DNA from: Flavobacterium cheniae
GTDB lineage: Bacteria > Bacteroidota > Bacteroidia > Flavobacteriales > Flavobacteriaceae
Reading direction: 5' to 3'
DNA length: 64,000 nucleotides
Assembly (NCBI RefSeq): GCF_004363695.1
Contig: NZ_SNZC01000001.1
Coordinates: forward strand, 742,431 to 806,430
Part shown: positions 42,805-50,420 of the stretch, piece by piece
Position numbering within the stretch: position 1 is the stretch's first letter
Layout of the letters: the number at the start of each line of letters is the position of its first letter
Notes under the pieces: model-generated
Databases searched by the model: none
Told to the model about the DNA's origin: nothing
What the model saw: only the letters and a program-made list of their open reading frames with translations
Translations under genes and position numbers: made by a program

Positions 42805-43776
42805 ATGCTTAAAGTTGGAGTTTTAGGTGCTGGTCACCTTGGAAAAATACATTTGAGATTATTAAATCAATCTGAAAAATATGAATTAGTAGGCTTTTAC
42901 GATGCTTTTGAAGAAAACGCCAACAAAGTAGCAGCCGAATTTGGTTATAAAAAATTCGATTCTATTGCCGAATTAATTGCCGCAGTAGATGTGGTAGATA
43001 TTGTAACGCCAACCATGCAACATTTTGATTGTGCAAAACAAGTTATTGAAGCTGGAAAGCATATTTTTATCGAAAAACCAATTTCAAACACAGTAGCAGA
43101 AGCAGATGAAATTATCGCTTTAGCTAATAAATACAATGTAAAAGGGCAAGTTGGACATGTAGAACGATTCAACCCAGCGTTTACTGCTGTGAAAGATAAA
43201 ATCAAAAATCCAATGTTTATTGAAACGCATCGTTTGGCAGAATTTAATCCTCGTGGAACAGATGTTCCTGTGGTTTTGGATTTAATGATTCACGATATTG
43301 ATGCTATTTTGAGTGTTGTAAAATCGAAAGTAAAATCAGTAAATGCAAGTGGAGTTGCTGTAATTTCTGATTCTCCAGATATTTCAAATGCACGTATTGA
43401 ATTCGAAAACGGTTGTGTAGCGAATATTACTTCAAGCCGTATTTCTATGAAAAACATGCGTAAATCGCGTTTCTTCCAAAAAGATGCTTACATTTCTGTT
43501 GACTATTTAGATAAAGTATGTGAAATCGTTCGTATGCAAGATGCGCCAGAAGTTCCAGGTGATTTTGATATGATTTTACAAAATGCAGAAGGTGTAAAAA
43601 AACAAATCTATTTTGACAATCCACATGTAGATGCCAACAATGCCATTTTGGACGAATTAGAAACATTTGCTGATGCTATCAATAATAACACCACACCCAT
43701 CGTAACGTTAGAAGACGGAACCGAAGCATTACGTGTGGCGTATCAGATTATTGATTGTATGAACGCTAGAAAATAA
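42805..43776 (+). CDS. Gfo/Idh/MocA family oxidoreductase
   Basis: A 323-residue NAD(P)-dependent dehydrogenase. The Rossmann motif is VGVLGAGHLGKIHLRLL, the family EKP motif is HIFIEKPIS (acting lysine in catalysis), and DLMIHDIDAIL carries the conserved His in the second domain. The family oxidises or reduces sugars, inositols and related compounds. No specific substrate is indicated and neighbours do not help: a 3-hydroxyacyl-CoA dehydrogenase gene follows after 27 bases on the same strand. Family is firm. Confidence 0.9.
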   Translation: MLKVGVLGAGHLGKIHLRLLNQSEKYELVGFYDAFEENANKVAAEFGYKKFDSIAELIAAVDVVDIVTPTMQHFDCAKQVIEAGKHIFIEKPISNTVAEADEIIALANKYNVKGQVGHVERFNPAFTAVKDKIKNPMFIETHRLAEFNPRGTDVPVVLDLMIHDIDAILSVVKSKVKSVNASGVAVISDSPDISNARIEFENGCVANITSSRISMKNMRKSRFFQKDAYISVDYLDKVCEIVRMQDAPEVPGDFDMILQNAEGVKKQIYFDNPHVDANNAILDELETFADAINNNTTPIVTLEDGTEALRVAYQIIDCMNARK

Positions 43777-43803
43777 AAAACCAAACAAACCTAAAATAAC
43801 AAA

Positions 43804-44694
43804 ATGAACACAATAGCTGTAATTGGAGCAGGAACTATGGGTAACGGAATTGCTCATACTTTCGCGCAAAGCGGATTTACCGTAAAATTAATCGATATTT
43901 CAGACAAATCATTAGAAAAAGGAATGGCAACTATTGCTGCAAACCTTGATCGTATGGTAACAAAAGGAACTATTACGGAAGATGATAAAATCAAAACCAT
44001 AGGAAATATTATTACGTATACTGACATCAAAGACGGTGTTGTAGGTTGTGATTTAGTAGTGGAAGCCGCTACAGAAAACGTAACTTTAAAAATGAACATC
44101 TTTAAACAATTGAGTGATGTTTGTGACCATAACGTAATTTTAGCTTCTAATACTTCTTCAATTTCTATTACGCAAATTGCAGCACAAGTTGTTCATCCTG
44201 AAAGAGTAATCGGAATGCACTTTATGAATCCGGTGCCAATTATGAAATTGGTTGAGATTATCCGTGGTTATTCTACTTCTGATGAAGTGACTAAAATCAT
44301 CATGGATTTATCAGTTAAATTAGGAAAAACTCCAACAGAAGTAAACGATTATCCAGGTTTCGTAGCCAACAGAATCTTAATGCCAATGATTAACGAATCT
44401 ATCGAAACGTTATACAACGGTGTTGCTGGTGTACAAGAAATTGACACCGTGATGAAATTAGGAATGGCTCACCCAATGGGACCATTACAATTAGCTGACT
44501 TCATTGGATTAGATGTTTGTTTATCTATCCTAAACGTAATGTACGACGGATTCAAAAATCCAAAATATGCACCATGTCCGTTATTAGTAAATATGGTAAT
44601 GGCTGGAAAATTAGGAGTTAAATCTGGAGAAGGTTTCTACGATTACTCAGAAAGCAAAAAAGCAGAGAAAGTTTCGAAACAATTTTCTAAATAA
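43804..44694 (+). CDS. 3-hydroxybutyryl-CoA dehydrogenase
   Basis: A 296-residue enzyme that interconverts 3-hydroxyacyl-CoA and 3-ketoacyl-CoA with NAD(P)H. The N-terminal Rossmann motif is IAVIGAGTMGNGIAHTFAQSG; ASNTSSISITQIA and MHFMNPVPIMKLVEIIRG hold the catalytic His and Ser/Asn residues, and PGFVANRILMPMINE begins the C-terminal dimerisation domain. Length fits stand-alone Hbd/PaaH-type proteins rather than the multifunctional FadB/J. It probably takes part in fatty-acid or short-chain acyl-CoA metabolism. A 70-base heptamer array lies just past its stop. Confidence 0.93.
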   Translation: MNTIAVIGAGTMGNGIAHTFAQSGFTVKLIDISDKSLEKGMATIAANLDRMVTKGTITEDDKIKTIGNIITYTDIKDGVVGCDLVVEAATENVTLKMNIFKQLSDVCDHNVILASNTSSISITQIAAQVVHPERVIGMHFMNPVPIMKLVEIIRGYSTSDEVTKIIMDLSVKLGKTPTEVNDYPGFVANRILMPMINESIETLYNGVAGVQEIDTVMKLGMAHPMGPLQLADFIGLDVCLSILNVMYDGFKNPKYAPCPLLVNMVMAGKLGVKSGEGFYDYSESKKAEKVSKQFSK

Positions 44695-44762
44695 TTAACA
44701 ATGGATAATTGATAATTGATAATTTTTGTAATTGTCCATTGTTAATTATCCATTATCAATTG
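44693..44762. repeat. Heptamer array D: ten units in two opposed arms
   Basis: Exactly ten 7-base units fill the gap between two genes. The first four (AATTAAC AATGGAT AATTGAT AATTGAT) are mirrored by reverse-complement units in the last four or five (for example TCCATTG TTAATTA TCCATTA TCAATTG), so the array can fold into a long hairpin. TTAACAATGGA (44695-44705) pairs exactly with TCCATTGTTAA (44735-44745). Confidence 0.85.
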
Positions 44763-44767
44763 AGTAA

Positions 44768-45988
44768 ATGGCTAAAATAAAACCTTTTAAAGCAGTTCGT
44801 CCGGTAGCAGATAAAGTTGCCTTAGTTACTTGCAGAACGTACGACGATTATAGTTCGGCTGAGCTTGCTGCTTGGTTGGATTTTAATCCGTATTCGTTTT
44901 TGCATGTGATTCATCCTGCTTATGCTAATGCACAAAAAGTGTCATTGGAAAAGCGTTTTAAAGCCGTTGCTAACAAATATCAAGATTTTAAACACGACCA
45001 AATTCTGATTGAAGAAGAACATCCTGTTTTTTATCTGTACGAAATCCAGTCAAAAGGACAAACTTTTACTGGAATTATTGCCGGAACTTCGGTTAAAGAT
45101 TACCAAGATAACGTCATCAAAAAACACGAAGACACCTTGCAATATCGCGTGGAATTGTTCAAAGATTATTTACATCAAACGAATTTTAACACCGAACCCG
45201 TTTTAATTACGTATCCCGATAGTGTGGAAATCAATACGTTTATTGCGTTGCGAAAAAAGAGTAAACCTGTTTACGAATATTCGACTACCAATAAAGAAAA
45301 ACACACGCTTTGGAAAATTGATACGCAATCAGAAATCGATTGGCTACAAGAACATTTCGAAAAAATTCCGAATTTATATATTGCAGACGGGCATCATCGT
45401 TCGGCTTCAGCGGAATTATTATACGAGCAAGACAAACATTTAGGCAACGAAAATCTGAATTATTTCATGAGTTTTTTAATTGCTGAAAGTAACGTCAAAA
45501 TTTACGAATTCAACCGATTGATTCGCGATTTGAATGGTTTGAACAAAGAAGAATTCATCAAAAAATTATCCGAAAATTTTATCATCAAAGCAAAAGACCA
45601 AGAAATTTGGAAACCTCAAAACAAGTTTGAATTTGGAATGTATTTAGATGGTAGTTTTTATGCTTTATTTTACAAACACGAAAACCACATTGCTACAACT
45701 GTTTTAGATGATTTAGATGCCCAAATTTTATACGATAAAGTATTATTTCCAATATTAGGCATCGAAGATTTAAGAAACGACGAACGCATTGATTACATTC
45801 CAGGAAAACAATCCATTTCGGTAATAAAAGACTTAATAGACGAAGGCGAATTTGAAGTTGGTTTCATGCTCTACCCTTCCGACATCAATGAAATCAAAGC
45901 TTTAGCTGATAACAATTTAATCATGCCTCCAAAATCTACGTACATTGAACCGAAGTTTAGAAGTGGTTTGGTGGTGTATGAGTTGTAG
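44768..45988 (+). CDS. DUF1015 family protein
   Basis: A 406-residue cytoplasmic protein of the DUF1015 family, beginning MAKIKPFKAVRPVADKVALV with the family N-terminus and carrying the hallmark LYIADGHHRSASAELL near the middle, PFFDxL-type segments replaced by LDAQILYDKVLFPILG, and the C-terminal PPKSTYIEPKFRSGLVVY. The enzymatic role is not settled; in Bacteroidetes the gene often accompanies serine biosynthesis genes, which are not seen here. It starts five bases after heptamer array D. Family is firm, function unknown. Confidence 0.9.
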   Translation: MAKIKPFKAVRPVADKVALVTCRTYDDYSSAELAAWLDFNPYSFLHVIHPAYANAQKVSLEKRFKAVANKYQDFKHDQILIEEEHPVFYLYEIQSKGQTFTGIIAGTSVKDYQDNVIKKHEDTLQYRVELFKDYLHQTNFNTEPVLITYPDSVEINTFIALRKKSKPVYEYSTTNKEKHTLWKIDTQSEIDWLQEHFEKIPNLYIADGHHRSASAELLYEQDKHLGNENLNYFMSFLIAESNVKIYEFNRLIRDLNGLNKEEFIKKLSENFIIKAKDQEIWKPQNKFEFGMYLDGSFYALFYKHENHIATTVLDDLDAQILYDKVLFPILGIEDLRNDERIDYIPGKQSISVIKDLIDEGEFEVGFMLYPSDINEIKALADNNLIMPPKSTYIEPKFRSGLVVYEL

Positions 45989-45998
45989 GTTTTTTTAG

Positions 45999-46026
45999 AA
46001 AAAAGAAGCAAGAGAAAAGAAAAAAG
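45999..46026 (+). repeat. Purine heptamer array G
   Basis: AAAAAAG AAGCAAG AGAAAAG AAAAAAG: G recurs exactly every seven bases (45998, 46005, 46012, 46019, 46026) in an all-A/G tract with one C. It begins 11 bases past the DUF1015 stop. Confidence 0.7.
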
Positions 46027-46035
46027 ACACAATTT

Positions 46036-46062
46036 TGTCATTCTGAACTTGTTTCAGAATCT
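46036..46062. repeat. REP-like palindrome
   Basis: ATTCTGAA (46040-46047) and TTCAGAAT (46053-46060) form an 8-bp stem around CTTGT within TGTCATTCTGAACTTG-type sequence. I recall near-identical elements scattered in many Bacteroidetes genomes, so this is probably a dispersed intergenic repeat; only one copy is in the window. Confidence 0.65.
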
Positions 46063-46073
46063 ATTTTATATTT

Positions 46074-46598
46074 ATGAAAATATTTGAAACAGAAAGTAAA
46101 AAATTCCTTTTAAGATTTTGGAATAAATTTAAATTATATATTTTACCTTTAATTATTGTTTTTATATTACTTTTTAGTAAACAAATAAATCTAAATAGCT
46201 ACTTTTTATTCATTCTAACATTATATCTAATTTTTACTGTTTTTTACTCAATAATTTATTCAAAAAATGAAATTTACAAAATATGCTTTGATGAAAATAA
46301 ATTAACTTTTTTCGGGAAAAAATATAATACCATTTGGCAAGAAGATTTTTTAATTTCAGAATCAGACATTAAATTGAAGGTCATTTCTAGTAGAAGATAT
46401 TGTGATAAGGTTTATTATTTAAATATACAAAATAGAAACTCAAAATATTTGATCAACTATGATAACAATTGGAAACAAATTGAAGTTTTAAATATTTTCA
46501 ATACTTACAAAGAATTAAAGAATGAAAAAATAATAATTGATGAACATCTAATTTTAAATTCATTAATAGATAAAATAAAAAAATGTCAATCTCAATAA
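46074..46598 (+). CDS. Orphan membrane protein, strikingly AT-rich
   Basis: A 174-residue protein with two adjacent hydrophobic helices near 17-36 and 43-62 (LYILPLIIVFILLFS, FLFILTLYLIFTVFYSII) and a cytoplasmic or periplasmic mixed tail. The tail (DENKLTFFGKKYNTIWQEDF) resembles PH-like domains that follow paired helices in other small proteins, but I cannot name a family. Codons are far richer in A/T than those of flanking genes, with Lys AAA, Ile ATA and Asn AAT dominating. It is placed between a REP-like element and the YggS-type gene, whose first 16 bases it overlaps. It may be a recent acquisition. Confidence 0.62.
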   Translation: MKIFETESKKFLLRFWNKFKLYILPLIIVFILLFSKQINLNSYFLFILTLYLIFTVFYSIIYSKNEIYKICFDENKLTFFGKKYNTIWQEDFLISESDIKLKVISSRRYCDKVYYLNIQNRNSKYLINYDNNWKQIEVLNIFNTYKELKNEKIIIDEHLILNSLIDKIKKCQSQ

Positions 46599-47242
46599 AC
46601 CTCAATAACATAAAATCCCAACTTCCACCTCACGTTACATTGGTTGCGGTTTCAAAAACCAAACCTGTGGCTGATTTAATGGAAGCTTACAATGCTGGGC
46701 AACGTATTTTTGGAGAAAACAAAATCCAAGAAATGACCGATAAATGGGAAGTCATGCCAAAAGACATTGAATGGCATATGATTGGTCACGTGCAAACCAA
46801 CAAAGTCAAATATATGGCACCTTATGTGAGTTTGATTCACGGAGTTGATAGTTTGAAATTACTGCAAGAAATCAACAAACAAGCTGCTAAAAACAATCGT
46901 GTAATTGATTGTTTGTTACAAGTATATATTGCCGAAGAAGAAAGCAAATTTGGATTAGACGAACAAGAATTGGAAGATATTTTATCTTCTACTGAATTCA
47001 AACAATTAAAAAACATCAGAATCGTCGGTTTAATGGGAATGGCAACGTTCACCGAAAATAAAAACCAAATCGAAAAAGAATTCAAACATTTGAAAACGAT
47101 TTTTGACAAATATAAAAAACTGAACACTGAACACTGTCAACTGAACACTCTTTCCATGGGCATGTCGGGCGATTATCAACTCGCAATTTCATGCGGAAGT
47201 ACCATGGTTCGAATAGGAAGTAGTATATTTGGATCCAGATAA
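46583..47242 (+). CDS. YggS/PLPBP family pyridoxal phosphate homeostasis protein
   Basis: A 219-residue PLP-binding barrel protein without known catalytic activity that buffers vitamin B6. PLP lysine is Lys25 in LVAVSKTKPVA; other family marks are GENKIQEMTDKW, WHMIGHVQTNKVKY and LSMGMSGDYQLAI with CGSTMVRIGSSIFG at the end. Residues about 180-189 (LNTEHCQLNT) are encoded by four 7-base repeats identical in type to the intergenic array at 31111-31138, replacing a loop before LSMGMSGDY. The reading frame stays open. The stop overlaps the next gene's ATG region by 14 bases. Confidence 0.93.
   Translation: MSISINLNNIKSQLPPHVTLVAVSKTKPVADLMEAYNAGQRIFGENKIQEMTDKWEVMPKDIEWHMIGHVQTNKVKYMAPYVSLIHGVDSLKLLQEINKQAAKNNRVIDCLLQVYIAEEESKFGLDEQELEDILSSTEFKQLKNIRIVGLMGMATFTENKNQIEKEFKHLKTIFDKYKKLNTEHCQLNTLSMGMSGDYQLAISCGSTMVRIGSSIFGSR
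47122..47149 (+). repeat. Heptamer array E inside a coding gene
   Basis: GAACACT GAACACT GTCAACT GAACACT: four in-phase units, three identical, within the YggS-type gene. GAACACT is the exact reverse complement of AGTGTTC, the rotated unit of array A. Confidence 0.9.
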
Positions 47243-48644
47243 GAGAAAACTATTCACTAATTACCAATCACTATTTACTAACTTGTACTGTATACTCGAC
47301 ATAGAAACCACTGGAGGCCAATTCAATGAAGAAGGAATTACCGAAATCGCCATTTATAAATTTGATGGTCATGAGGTAGTGGACCAATTCATTAGTTTGG
47401 TCAATCCTGAAAAGCCAATTCAACCTTTTGTGGTGAAATTGACTGGGATTAACAATGCCATGCTTCGAAGTGCTCCAAAATTCTATGAAGTTGCTAAAAG
47501 AATTATCGAAATTACTGAAGGTTGCGTTATTGTAGCACACAACGCTTCATTCGATTATCGTATTTTAAAAACCGAATTCCGACGTTTGGGTTACGATTTT
47601 AAAAAGCAAACGCTTTGTACTGTTGAATTAGCTAAAAAGTTAATTCCAGAACAAGAATCGTATAGTTTAGGAAAATTAGTTCGTGCTTTAGGAATTCCTA
47701 TGGCAGATCGTCACAGAGCTAGTGGTGATGCCATGGCAACTGTAAAGTTGTTTAAAATGTTGATGGTAAAAGACGTTGAAAAAGAAATCGTAAAAAGTTT
47801 TATTAAGACGGAAATCAAATCAGGAATTTCTCCAAAACTATTGGATATTGTCGAAAATTTACCTTCAAAAACGGGAATTTACTACATACACAATGAGAAA
47901 GGCGATTTGATTTACATTGGTAAAAGTAAAAACATCAAAAAACGCGTCAACCAACATTTCACAGGAACTTCAAGTAAAAGTAAAAAAATACAACGCGATG
48001 TATTTGCTGTCACAGTTGAAGAAACCGGAAGCGAGTTAATTGCACTTTTGAAAGAAAGTGAAGAAATTAAAATCAATAAGCCAATTTATAATAGAGCGCA
48101 ACGTAAAAGCATTTTTCAATATGCCTTATACATGCATAAAAATGAAGAAGGCTATTTAGCTTTAAGTGTTGAAAAAGCAGATGGTCGTAAAAAAGAAATT
48201 ACATCTTTCACAACCTTACAAGAAGGAAGAAATGCTTTATTTAAAATTACAGAAAAACACAATTTATGCCAGAAAATCAATGGTTTATACATCACAAAAA
48301 ACGATTGTTTTCAGCATAAAATAAAAGAATGCAATGGTGCTTGTATTTGCGAAGAAACTCCAGAAAGTTATAACGAAAGAGTAACCGAATTTATAGAGGA
48401 AAACGCTTTTGAAAACAACAATATGATTATCATTGATCGCGGTAGAACTTTTGATGAAAGAAGTGCCGTATTAATTGAAAATGGTGTTTACAAAGGCTAT
48501 TGCTTTTACGAATTAAATTATCAGATTACGAACATCGATATTTTGAAAAACATCATTATTCCAATGCAACATAATAGGGATATTAAAACGATTATTCAAA
48601 GCTATTTACGCAAAAACAAGGTTTACAAAGTAATTAAGTTTTAA
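47229..48644 (+). CDS. DEDDh exonuclease fused to GIY-YIG nuclease (Pol III epsilon/UvrC-like)
   Basis: A 471-residue two-nuclease protein. The DEDDh exonuclease is at about 19-185: LDIETTGGQF (Asp, Glu), VIVAHNASFDYRIL (Asp) and DRHRASGDAMAT (His, Asp). A GIY-YIG domain follows near 215-300 (KTGIYYIHNEKGDLIYIGKS with KRVNQHF), and the C-terminal third is UvrC/Cho-like with a cysteine cluster CQHKIKECNGACIC-type. Such fusions are annotated as Pol III epsilon-like and may act in repair. Codons 9-18 are encoded by heptamer array F, and relatives begin at the MY/LY before ILDIETTGG, so a TTG start at 47283 (453 residues) is a serious alternative to the ATG at 47229. Confidence 0.88.
   Translation: MDPDKRKLFTNYQSLFTNLYCILDIETTGGQFNEEGITEIAIYKFDGHEVVDQFISLVNPEKPIQPFVVKLTGINNAMLRSAPKFYEVAKRIIEITEGCVIVAHNASFDYRILKTEFRRLGYDFKKQTLCTVELAKKLIPEQESYSLGKLVRALGIPMADRHRASGDAMATVKLFKMLMVKDVEKEIVKSFIKTEIKSGISPKLLDIVENLPSKTGIYYIHNEKGDLIYIGKSKNIKKRVNQHFTGTSSKSKKIQRDVFAVTVEETGSELIALLKESEEIKINKPIYNRAQRKSIFQYALYMHKNEEGYLALSVEKADGRKKEITSFTTLQEGRNALFKITEKHNLCQKINGLYITKNDCFQHKIKECNGACICEETPESYNERVTEFIEENAFENNNMIIIDRGRTFDERSAVLIENGVYKGYCFYELNYQITNIDILKNIIIPMQHNRDIKTIIQSYLRKNKVYKVIKF
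47253..47280 (+). repeat. Heptamer array F
   Basis: TTCACTA ATTACCA ATCACTA TTTACTA, four in-phase units with consensus WTYACYA, immediately before the TTG at 47283. It is either intergenic or encodes an atypical N-terminal extension of the exonuclease. Confidence 0.75.
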
Positions 48645-48649
48645 TTGCT

Positions 48650-48657
48650 TAATTTTG
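48650..48657 (+). promoter_or_regulatory. -7 box of the potassium channel gene, near-leaderless
   Basis: TAATTTTG matches TAnnTTTG and ends five bases before the ATG at 48663; transcription would start at or next to the start codon. Confidence 0.5.
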
Positions 48658-48662
48658 TTGTT

Positions 48663-49490
48663 ATGAGTGAAATTAAGTCAAAATACGAAAATTTTAAACA
48701 AAAAGCCCACATTATCATCTACGGCACTAATACAGTAGCTGGTCGACTTTTTGATTTAATTTTGTTAGGCTTAATTTTACTAAGTGTTGTATTAGTAATG
48801 CTAGAAACCGTAAAAGGATTTGATGCAAAATATCACGCTTATTTAGTATTTTTTGAATGGGTAATTACTGTATTTTTTACTTTAGAATACATTTTACGAA
48901 TTATTACCATCAAAAAACCAATCAATTACGTTTTGAGTTTCTACGGAATCATCGATTTGATTGCGATTTTACCTATGTATTTATCCTTTTTCATTACTGG
49001 AACCAGTGTATTTGCAGTAATTAGAGCATTACGATTGTTACGATTATTCAAGATTTTAAATCATCCCCAATTCAATAATCAATCTACACATTTAAAAGAA
49101 TCATTAATTGCTAGTCGAGGCAAAATATTGATTTTCATGTATTTTATGTTAATTAGCACCATAATTATTGGTTCTGTAATGTATGTTGTTGAAGGAGAAG
49201 CAAGCGGATTTACAAGTATTCCAATGGGGATTTATTGGGCAATTGTAACTTTAACAACCGTTGGTTATGGAGATATTTCACCCGTTACGCCACTCGGTCA
49301 ATTTTTAGCATCGTTTGTAATGATAATGGGTTACGGAATTATCGCGGTTCCTACCGGAATTGTCTCTGCAGAATTTGCTAAAAACAAACCAACTGTAAAA
49401 GAAAGTGAAACCAAAGTGTGTCAAAATTGTGGAAGTCACGAACATTATGTAAACGCGAAGTTTTGTCAAGATTGCGGACACGAATTATAA
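48663..49490 (+). CDS. Six-helix voltage-gated-like potassium channel with C-terminal zinc ribbon
   Basis: The ATG at 48663 gives MSEIKSKYENFKQKAH; the frame is open upstream from a TTG but that stretch overlaps a promoter box. The 275-residue protein has six membrane helices, an S4-like segment AVIRALRLLRLFKIL, and the selectivity filter TLTTVGYGDISP after a pore helix. The C-terminus CQNCGSHEHYVNAKFCQDCG is a two-CxxC zinc ribbon, an unusual cytoplasmic tail for a channel. It should pass potassium across the inner membrane. It lies two bases upstream of miaA. Confidence 0.9.
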   Translation: MSEIKSKYENFKQKAHIIIYGTNTVAGRLFDLILLGLILLSVVLVMLETVKGFDAKYHAYLVFFEWVITVFFTLEYILRIITIKKPINYVLSFYGIIDLIAILPMYLSFFITGTSVFAVIRALRLLRLFKILNHPQFNNQSTHLKESLIASRGKILIFMYFMLISTIIIGSVMYVVEGEASGFTSIPMGIYWAIVTLTTVGYGDISPVTPLGQFLASFVMIMGYGIIAVPTGIVSAEFAKNKPTVKESETKVCQNCGSHEHYVNAKFCQDCGHEL

Positions 49491-49491
49491 A

Positions 49492-50418
49492 ATGAATTAC
49501 CTAATCACTATTATCGGGCCAACAGCCATCGGAAAAACGGCGCTAAGTATTGCTTTAGCACAACATTTTGGTTGCGATATTATTTCGTGCGATAGCCGTC
49601 AGTTTTTTAAAGAAATGAAAATTGGTACGGCTGTTCCAAGTGATGAAGAATTAGCTGCGGCACAACATCATTTTATTCAAAATAAATCGATTTTTGAATC
49701 TTATTCTGTTGGAGATTTTGAACAAGAAGCTTTAGCTAAATTGGACGAATTATTTCAGAAAAACAACATTCAAATTATGGTCGGTGGTTCTGGTTTGTAT
49801 GTGGAAGCGGTTTTGAAAGGATTTGATGATTTTCCTGATATTGATAACTCAGTTAGAGATGAAATAAATGCAAAATTTGATAGTTTAGGAATCGAATATT
49901 TACAACAACAATTACAAGAATTAGATTCGGAATATTACCAAAAATTACAATCAGAAAATCCGCAAACGTTACAAAATCCACAACGTATGAAACGCTTTGT
50001 AGAAGTTTGTATTGGAAGTAGAAAACCGTATTCGAGTTTTATTGGAAAACGAAAAAATGTGATAAACTTCACTCCTATTATCATCGGTTTAGAAGCCGAC
50101 AGAGAAATCATGTACAACAGAATCAACCAACGCGTTGATATTATGCTAAATGAAGGACTTTTAGCCGAAGCGCAAGCATTGTATCCAAACAAACATTTAA
50201 ATGCGTTACAAACCGTTGGTTACAGAGAATTATTCGATTATTTTGATGGAAAAACAACATTGGATTTCGCCATCGAACAAATCAAAATGAACACACGCCG
50301 CTTTGCTAAACGCCAAATTACCTGGTTTAAACGAACTGAAAATGTGAGTTGGTTTGATTATTTGACTAATAGAAAAGAGATTATTACAATAATAGAATCA
50401 CAGATTCAAAAACTATAA
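49492..50418 (+). CDS. miaA: tRNA dimethylallyltransferase
   Basis: MiaA adds a dimethylallyl group to A37 of tRNAs that read UNN codons. The 308-residue protein has the P-loop GPTAIGKTALSIALA, DSRQFFKEMKIGTAVPS (substrate Asp and Thr), the GGSGLYVEAVLKG motif and the C-terminal QTVGYRELFDYF and TRRFAKRQITWFKR segments. Length is normal. It lies one base after the channel gene stop and two bases before the thioesterase gene, so the three are co-transcribed. Assignment is certain. Confidence 0.97.
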   Translation: MNYLITIIGPTAIGKTALSIALAQHFGCDIISCDSRQFFKEMKIGTAVPSDEELAAAQHHFIQNKSIFESYSVGDFEQEALAKLDELFQKNNIQIMVGGSGLYVEAVLKGFDDFPDIDNSVRDEINAKFDSLGIEYLQQQLQELDSEYYQKLQSENPQTLQNPQRMKRFVEVCIGSRKPYSSFIGKRKNVINFTPIIIGLEADREIMYNRINQRVDIMLNEGLLAEAQALYPNKHLNALQTVGYRELFDYFDGKTTLDFAIEQIKMNTRRFAKRQITWFKRTENVSWFDYLTNRKEIITIIESQIQKL

Positions 50419-50420
50419 AA

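Noticed and set aside
46583..47242. Frameshifted pseudogene because of the inserted heptamers
   Set aside because: The frame continues through the conserved LSMGMSGDY and the C-terminal PLP motif to a normal end.
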